A stretch of 36,684 nt of DNA, from positions 1 through 36,684 of the forward strand of contig VSPF01000004.1 of the NCBI GenBank assembly GCA_009775195.1. Reading direction: 5' to 3'. Positions 32,121-36,684 of the stretch are shown piece after piece. The notes beneath the pieces are model-generated. The model made no database searches, was not told the origin of the DNA, and saw only the letters and a program-made list of their open reading frames with translations. The translations under genes and the position numbers were made by a program. The DNA comes from Muribaculaceae bacterium. GTDB taxonomy: Bacteria; Bacteroidota; Bacteroidia; Bacteroidales; Muribaculaceae. Each line of letters begins with the position of its first letter. Position 1 is the first letter of the stretch.

Positions 32121-33878
32121 CTAAATTCTGCGCAGTTGGAATTTTTTAATCATTTCTTCGATGGCGGGGTGCTGTTGCACAAGGTCTTCGAGCACCCTGT
32201 CGTCGGTCCACAAGTTTTTGGGTATGTCGGCATCGCTGATTTCGATGTCGAAAGTCACATTGTCGTTTGCCACGATGTCGCGCACGTGCCCGGTTATGTC
32301 TGCGAGTATGCCCTCTACCTTGTCGGCCGCCAGGCGCGAGGCGCAGCGCAGCAGGTAGCGGTCGCCACCCAGCGGGTGCGGTGTGAGCGCGCTCATGACC
32401 GACGACATCACGGGGTCTTTGGCAAGCGCCTTGGTCGCCGAGGCCCAGGCTCGTTCGATATCGGCCTCGCTGTAGCTGTCGCTACGGTGTTGCTGCGGAG
32501 TGTCGGCGTGTCGGGCCGGTTCGTCGTGGGTGTGCGTGTCGCGGGCTTTCTGGGCCGCGCCTGCCAGCGACATGCCCCCCAGTGTGTATTGGCGTTGCGG
32601 CCTCGGGGCGGTATGCGCGGCAGGTGCTGACGGGTATGCCACCCGTGGCTCGGCGACACCCCCCGCCGCTGTCTGCACGGCGGGTTGCACGACGGCCTGG
32701 GCTGCTGTTTGCGGAGCTACGCTCGTAGAGTATGCTTCGAGCGGTTGTAATTGCCCCCCGCCGGCTCCGGTATCATCGGACGAGGGGCTTAGTAGTTGGC
32801 ACAGTTTGATGAGCGTCAGCTCGACCAGGAATTGTTTGTTGCTGGCGGCGCGGAAGTTGAAGTCGGCGTCGTTGCAGAGGTCCATGGCCTTGTAGAGGAA
32901 AGTGGGGTGGAGCTTCGAGGCGCGCTCGGCCATCTGCGCCCTTACCTCGTCGGTGGCTTCGAGCAGCGGCAGAGTGACAGGGTTCTGTGCCACGGCAAGG
33001 TCGCGGAGATACGAGGCCAGGCCGTTGACGAAGAATTGCGAGTCGAAGCCCTGGTTGCGGATTTCCTTGTAGATTAGCAGGGCCTGGGCAATGTCCTGCG
33101 CCACAAAGGCGTCGAGCAGCCGGTTGTAGTAGCTCTGGTCGAGCACGTTGAGGTTTTCGATAGTCGCGGCATAGGTGATGTTGCCCTGTGTCGAGGCCGC
33201 CACCTGGTCGAAAATCGACAGTGCGTCGCGCATCGCTCCGTCGGCCTTGCGCGCTATTACGTTGAGGGCCTCGGGCTCGGCGTTAATGCCCTCGCTGGCA
33301 GCCACATGCTGCATGTGGCGCACCATGTCGTTGATTGATATACGGTTGAAGTCGTATATCTGGCAGCGCGAGAGGATGGTGGGTATAATCTTGTGCTTTT
33401 CGGTGGTGGCAAGTATGAAAATCACGTAGCCCGGGGGCTCCTCGAGGGTCTTGAGGAAGGAGTTGAAGGCCGCGTTCGACAGCATGTGCACCTCGTCGAT
33501 GATAAACACGCGGTAGCGACCCTGCGTGGGGGGCACCGATACCTGCTCGATAAGGGCGCGGATGTCGTCTACGCCGTTGTTGCTGGCGGCGTCGAGCTCG
33601 ATGATGTTGAGGCTGCGGTTTTCGTTGAATTGCCGACACGAATCACACTCGTTGCACGCTTCGCCGGCGGCTGTGCGGTTGGTGCAGTTGATAGTTTTGG
33701 CAAAAATACGCGCACACGACGTCTTGCCGACCCCTCGCGAACCGCAGAAGAGGTAGGCATGAGCCAGTCGGCCGCTTGCGATGGCATTTTTGAGTGTCCC
33801 GGCCAGTGCCTGCTGGCCTACGACGCTGTCAAATGTCGTCGGGCGGTATTTTCGTGCCGATACGATATATTGTTCCAT
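32121..33878 (-). CDS. dnaX: DNA polymerase III subunit gamma/tau
   Basis: The 585-residue clamp-loader ATPase has the start MEQYIVSARKYRPTTFDSVVGQ, the conserved family N-terminus. Walker A is GSRGVGKT (46-53). The zinc site is formed by Cys 65, 75, 78 and 81 in TINCTNRTAAGEACNECDSC. Walker B is IIDEVHML (126-133). Sensor 1 is FILATTEKHK and the SRC arginine finger is in TILSRCQIYDFN. Domain III runs to about 370. A Pro/Ala/Gln-rich linker (about 390-480) and a tau-like C-terminal domain follow. A -7 box (TATCTTTG on the minus strand) ends nine bases before the start codon. It is first in an operon with a secreted nuclease and trmH. Confidence 0.95.
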   Translation of the reverse strand: MEQYIVSARKYRPTTFDSVVGQQALAGTLKNAIASGRLAHAYLFCGSRGVGKTSCARIFAKTINCTNRTAAGEACNECDSCRQFNENRSLNIIELDAASNNGVDDIRALIEQVSVPPTQGRYRVFIIDEVHMLSNAAFNSFLKTLEEPPGYVIFILATTEKHKIIPTILSRCQIYDFNRISINDMVRHMQHVAASEGINAEPEALNVIARKADGAMRDALSIFDQVAASTQGNITYAATIENLNVLDQSYYNRLLDAFVAQDIAQALLIYKEIRNQGFDSQFFVNGLASYLRDLAVAQNPVTLPLLEATDEVRAQMAERASKLHPTFLYKAMDLCNDADFNFRAASNKQFLVELTLIKLCQLLSPSSDDTGAGGGQLQPLEAYSTSVAPQTAAQAVVQPAVQTAAGGVAEPRVAYPSAPAAHTAPRPQRQYTLGGMSLAGAAQKARDTHTHDEPARHADTPQQHRSDSYSEADIERAWASATKALAKDPVMSSVMSALTPHPLGGDRYLLRCASRLAADKVEGILADITGHVRDIVANDNVTFDIEISDADIPKNLWTDDRVLEDLVQQHPAIEEMIKKFQLRRI

Positions 33879-33886
33879 GTCGAGTG

Positions 33887-33894
33887 CAAAGATA
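33887..33894 (-). promoter_or_regulatory. Likely -7 box of dnaX
   Basis: On the minus strand it reads TATCTTTG, matching TAnnTTTG, eight bases before the dnaX ATG. No good -33 TTTG lies at the usual spacing. The 5' leader would be only a few bases. Confidence 0.45.
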
Positions 33895-33959
33895 ATAAAA
33901 AGTTGCCGATAATTATTATAGGTCAAAAGTTAAAGTTTCAGGTATAATGACTCAGGCTG

Positions 33960-34335
33960 ATTGGAAAAAACATAAAGACACAAAATCAAAAAGGACAAAA
34001 GGGCAAGAGGGTGAAGCCATAGAATGTATAGCCATCTCTCGTAGGGAGGTGGCATGATGCAATGTCGCTAACTTAAGGCCAAAATGCCAACCATACTGGT
34101 GGATGGTTTGAGAAAATGATTTATCCGTTAAATCAGTGGCATTATGGCATACTACGGCCTGGTGTGAAGTGTGTTTATTATCGAACTTTTTTTGAGATGA
34201 TTTCCATGAAACATTCGTTTTTTTGGCAATTTGGTAAATAATTTATAATTTAGGCAAATCAATTGATACTTAGATTAATCAAGGCGAGATTTAGAGTATT
34301 GAATAACTATAAACTAACGAGAATATTCGACCAAA
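33960..34335. other. Non-coding region with small hairpins, no gene recognised
   Basis: About 450 bp between the divergent dnaX and the first secreted paralogue hold no credible gene. At 34031-34053 GCCATCTC pairs with GGAGGTGGC, and AACCAT pairs with ATGGTT at 34089-34108. GAAGCCATAG and TATAG just before recall the core of the foldback elements. The remainder to 34335 is AT-rich and unstructured by eye. It could be a small RNA or a decayed insertion. Confidence 0.3.
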
Positions 34336-34812
34336 ATGAGATACTTGTTTGCCATATTAGCTTGTGGGCTTGGCTTGACGCTGTCGGCGCAGAGAGCCAT
34401 TATACCACATCGTGGACTTGTCTTTTTATATGATGACAAGTTTGCCGAGAAATATAATTTCATCATTCAGAACAGGGATTCTACGGACTACGAATTTGAA
34501 TTGATTGAAAATAGCCCATTCCGTTTTAAAGTTAATATTAAACTTAAAAATCGCACCGATGCACAAATTAGCATGGCGTGGATAGATAAGTTGAACTGCG
34601 CTGTTTATCCTTCCGCATCCCCAGACGGCCTGGTAAGCCTATATACAGCTCATGATATAAACTCGGACTTTAAAACCTTGCACGCAACTGTCGTTGATAA
34701 AAGCACTGCTTACGTTAAAGATTTCTTTGGAAACGAATGGTTATACGTGGTTGTGGTTAAAGATGGTGAAGTTATAGGCGAGGGTTGGATAAACAATTAT
34801 TCAATTGATTAA
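34336..34812 (+). CDS. Secreted protein of unknown function, paralogue 1
   Basis: The 158-residue protein has a signal peptide MRYLFAILACGLGLTLSAQ. The mature part shares a clear pattern with the next gene: PFRFKVNIKLKN, WIDKLNCAVY, HDINSDFKTLHATV, EWLYVVVVKDGEVIGEGWI. The closing part (Trp followed by hydrophobic strand, GW near the end) recalls bacterial SH3-like domains, but that is only a resemblance. Base composition is more AT-rich than dnaX. It lies 12 bases before its paralogue, so the pair is co-transcribed. No enzyme motif is seen. Confidence 0.7.
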   Translation: MRYLFAILACGLGLTLSAQRAIIPHRGLVFLYDDKFAEKYNFIIQNRDSTDYEFELIENSPFRFKVNIKLKNRTDAQISMAWIDKLNCAVYPSASPDGLVSLYTAHDINSDFKTLHATVVDKSTAYVKDFFGNEWLYVVVVKDGEVIGEGWINNYSID

Positions 34813-34824
34813 ACCAATGGAAAG

Positions 34825-35343
34825 ATGAAAACTATAGCATATATATTATTACCCAGCCTATTGCTGTTCTGCCATGACGTGACTGAGGCTCACCAGGTGG
34901 CTCTAAATACAGAAAGTCCTGTGATGCTCTACAATGATGCGTACGGTGCTAATATCAATTATGTGATAGTTCAGAAGTTCGACGAGGACTTGTGTGCGTT
35001 TGTAGACATACTTGAAGACGGCATTTTTCGTTTCAAGGTCAATGTCTCCATCGTTTCATCAGAAATGGAACTCCAGCAAATCACTGGATGGTTGGATAAA
35101 GTGAACTGTGTCGTGTTCTTGCGTCCTGACACGTATGAAAACGGTGATGCAATATTGCATATCCATTCAGCTCCCGATGCCAATTCCGACTACACTTCGG
35201 TCAAGATTCATGTTGGTTCAGGCGTTGGCTATGTTGTTCATTACAAGGATGATTGGTGTTGTGTCGTAACCGAGGTGGATGGCAAGCTCTATCAAGGATG
35301 GATAAAGAGATATTGCCCAAACATATATAATTCGTGTACATAA
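34825..35343 (+). CDS. Secreted protein of unknown function, paralogue 2
   Basis: The 172-residue protein has a signal peptide MKTIAYILLPSLLLFCHDVTEA. It aligns with the preceding gene through IFRFKVNVSIVS, GWLDKVNCVVF, SAPDANSDYTSVKIHV and CVVTEVDGKLYQGWI, so the two arose by tandem duplication and diverged strongly. It has four more Cys residues than its neighbour (two in DWCC, one in RYCPN and one near the end in NSCT), which may form disulfides. An SH3-like C-terminal fold is possible. Function unknown. Confidence 0.7.
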   Translation: MKTIAYILLPSLLLFCHDVTEAHQVALNTESPVMLYNDAYGANINYVIVQKFDEDLCAFVDILEDGIFRFKVNVSIVSSEMELQQITGWLDKVNCVVFLRPDTYENGDAILHIHSAPDANSDYTSVKIHVGSGVGYVVHYKDDWCCVVTEVDGKLYQGWIKRYCPNIYNSCT

Positions 35344-35411
35344 TCACTGGCTCTTGAAGAGTTGATGTATAGAAATATTATAAGCCAAGATGCGCCAAGA
35401 TTGAAAAGAGA

Positions 35412-35504
35412 ATGAAAAAAGACAATATACTGACCAGGATAATATATGGCATATCAGGGTTTCTCCTGATTGTTTTGATGATGTATATTATTTGTATAGA
35501 CTAA
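35412..35504 (+). CDS. Possible 30-residue single-span membrane peptide
   Basis: An ATG frame of 30 codons starts 68 bases after paralogue 2. It encodes a charged head (MKKDNILTR) and one hydrophobic span (IIYGISGFLLIVLMMYIICI) ending in Asp. The positive-inside head and clean stop suggest a real small membrane protein, perhaps part of the same unit. No homologue is recognised, and chance cannot be excluded for so short a frame. Confidence 0.4.
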   Translation: MKKDNILTRIIYGISGFLLIVLMMYIICID

Positions 35505-35535
35505 ATTCATGCGACCCCAGACCACTCCATAAATT

Positions 35536-35790
35536 GAGGGTGTATCAAAATGAAATGTCGTCGGAGACGACGCTTTTGTCGTTAACCCCGCCATCATTGG
35601 CGGGGATTATAAGACATCTGCGATAAAATGACCTCGGAGAGGTCGCAAACGACATGTAATCAATTCCTTTGCGTCCTCTCCGAGGACTTTATTTATATTG
35701 GTTTCTATTTTTACCCCACGAATAATCGTGGGGCTAACAACAAGAGCGTCCTCTTCGAGGACTACAGCCTATATTTTTTGATACACCCCC
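35536..35790. mobile_element. Two-module palindromic element, copy III (complete)
   Basis: The ends GAGGGTGTATCAAAA (35536-35550) and its near-exact reverse (35776-35790) bound six hairpins: A1 35557-35571, B1 35586-35605, A2 35630-35644, A3 35673-35687, B2 35714-35733 and A4 35748-35762. Compared with copy I, B1 is CCCCGCC/GGCGGGG instead of CCCCACC/GGTGGGG, so both sides of the stem changed together. It carries no coding capacity and lies between convergent genes. Confidence 0.85.
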
Positions 35791-35802
35791 GCTGTTTGTC
35801 TA

Positions 35803-36123
35803 TCATTTATAGTTGTTCAGGCTTTCGAGGGCTGCGAGGGCGCGGAGGACGAGCCGGTGGCGGTAGGTGCCGAGCTTTATGTCGATGTGGTGTGGGTCGG
35901 GCGGCATGAGCAGCTCGAAGGCGCGGTTGAGGTGCATCGAGGCTGTGGCAGGGTAGCCGTTGTCGCGGGCTATTTCGCCAAGCTCTATCATGTGGCGTGC
36001 ATGGCGCACGAGGCTCTCTTGCTCATGCTCGACTTCGCGGTTTAGCCACTGCAGGGTCTCGGTTGACAGGTAGCTGATGCGACCATGGCGGCAGCTCAGC
36101 ACTTTGATTGCGTAATTACTCAT
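35803..36123 (-). CDS. Small unknown protein, helical
   Basis: The 106-residue cytoplasmic protein begins MSNYAIKVLSCRHGRISYLS. The region from about 35 to 100 is predicted helical by its heptad pattern (EHEQESLVRHARHMIELGEIARDNG, then ATASMHLNRAFELL). The latter resembles a TPR-like helix pair, so it may bind another protein. No family is recognised. Codon use is GC-rich like the core genes. It ends 13 bases from the palindromic element and has an array of TGTCGG motifs upstream. Confidence 0.65.
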   Translation of the reverse strand: MSNYAIKVLSCRHGRISYLSTETLQWLNREVEHEQESLVRHARHMIELGEIARDNGYPATASMHLNRAFELLMPPDPHHIDIKLGTYRHRLVLRALAALESLNNYK

Positions 36124-36182
36124 AGTGAAACGAGATTAGGTGTTGAAAACAAGTCAATTATCTCTTGCCGGAGTATAAAACA

Positions 36183-36239
36183 AACCGACACACTCCGTGC
36201 TGTCCGACTATTCGTGTCGGTGTCGGTGGTGTGTCGGTT
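36183..36239. repeat. CCGACA/TGTCGG motif cluster with 11-bp inverted repeat
   Basis: AACCGACACAC (36183-36193) is matched by GTGTGTCGGTT (36229-36239). Further TGTCGG copies lie between them and one more follows nearby. It lies about 60 bases upstream of the start at 36123. It may be a regulatory region; it is similar in style to the GTCCAC cluster at 20744-20995. Confidence 0.4.
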
Positions 36240-36318
36240 GTGACTTGTTGTCGGCCTGTCAGCCTATGTCTGTGTGGAAGTTCATGCCATATATACGCCT
36301 CGTTTCATTTTTTTCGCC

Positions 36319-36684
36319 TCAGATTTGGCGATAATTGACGATTGATATTCCGTTTAAATCAGGTAATTTATCGCCTGAATATATCAAGGCTTTCTGCCGG
36401 GTAAGGTCGGGAAACGTTGATTCGAAGCTTTTCAGGCCCTTGAGGAAGTCTGCATGAAATGTCGATGCAGATTTGATTTCATAGCAATCATACCCGCTGC
36501 CGTTTTTTATCAATAAATCGACCTCGTTGCCATTTGAATCGCGGTAAAAGTATAGGCCACCGTTCTTACCGTCGGTTATAAGCTTTCTTTAGAAAGTTCA
36601 TTATTACTATGTTTTCAAACAGATGACCGCGCATTTTGTCGCGGTTGAGGGTCTGCGGAGAGTCGATATCAAGTAAATAGGCCG
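36319..36684 (-). pseudogene. AAA/DUF4143 ATPase, C-terminal part, frameshifted and cut by the window edge
   Basis: The downstream frame encodes GLYFYRDSNGNEVDLLIKNG and then YDCYEIKSASTFHADFLKGL, the nuclease-like end of DUF4143 ATPases, closing with SIVNYRQI. The upstream frame encodes AYLLDIDSPQTLNRDKMRGH and then LFENIVIMNFLKKAYN, the part that should join directly. The two are one base out of phase at about 36574, where one C too many (on the minus strand) produces a stop shortly after. The ATP-binding half lies outside the window. Either the gene is broken or there is a sequencing error. Confidence 0.75.

Overview
The window looks like chromosomal DNA from a Bacteroidales gut bacterium, most likely Muribaculaceae-like. 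The signs are several Bacteroidetes-type promoters (TTTG, 19-20 bp, TAnnTTTG), start codons without Shine-Dalgarno sequences, a bamD-rpoZ pair with Bacteroidetes-type omega, PepSY-like and YfhO-family proteins, an outer-membrane beta-barrel protein of the TonB-receptor type, and a secreted multidomain nuclease with a C-terminal sorting-like tail. No rRNA, tRNA, CRISPR array or prophage was seen.

Layout. The left edge holds the 3' part of asnS (1-1122) and an outer-membrane receptor-like gene (1424-3721). A minus-strand operon (4012-11062) follows: an unknown protein, a Ser/Thr-kinase-like protein, two von Willebrand A-type proteins and a PP2C phosphatase, joined by four-base ATGA overlaps, then an exported esterase two bases later. 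This resembles the kinase/VWA/PP2C triads described around TerY and is the best candidate for a poorly described system. Next come a YfhO-like membrane protein with a short methyltransferase-like gene (11135-14256), then xseB, a GH3-family gene and alkaline phosphatase (14628-17746). On the plus strand are a GT2 glycosyltransferase with an overlapping PAS gene (17989-19292) and an AT-rich AAA/DUF4143 ATPase (19381-20592). The latter is followed by about 540 bp of gene remnant, palindromes and short-motif repeats. Then come a lipoprotein (-), a SulP transporter (+), bamD, rpoZ and an aminotransferase (+). After these are a minus-strand group (LD-carboxypeptidase, PepSY-like protein, corrinoid adenosyltransferase), a RAYT-type transposase remnant, and a dnaX-nuclease-trmH operon (-). 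The right end has two tandem secreted paralogues, a 30-residue membrane peptide, an unknown 106-residue protein, and a frameshifted DUF4143 gene leaving the window.

The strongest unexpected signal lies between the genes. A frameshifted REP-associated tyrosine transposase (RAYT) at 28612-29057 is flanked by inverted three-hairpin modules, ordered hairpin A, 11-14 nt, hairpin B, 23-26 nt, hairpin A. Hairpin A has covarying stems around a TC-GNA-GA core. The same module, doubled head to head without a transposase, forms elements near 14330, 26242 and 35536, and a degraded one near 3791. A 108-bp MITE-like sequence is present in two identical copies, and both lie exactly where a hairpin A should be, in opposite orientations. 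Other recurrent intergenic signals are seven-base-period arrays paired with a GTTTYGCAAGC-like motif, a foldback family of about 85 bp, and promoter -7 boxes that nearly touch start codons.
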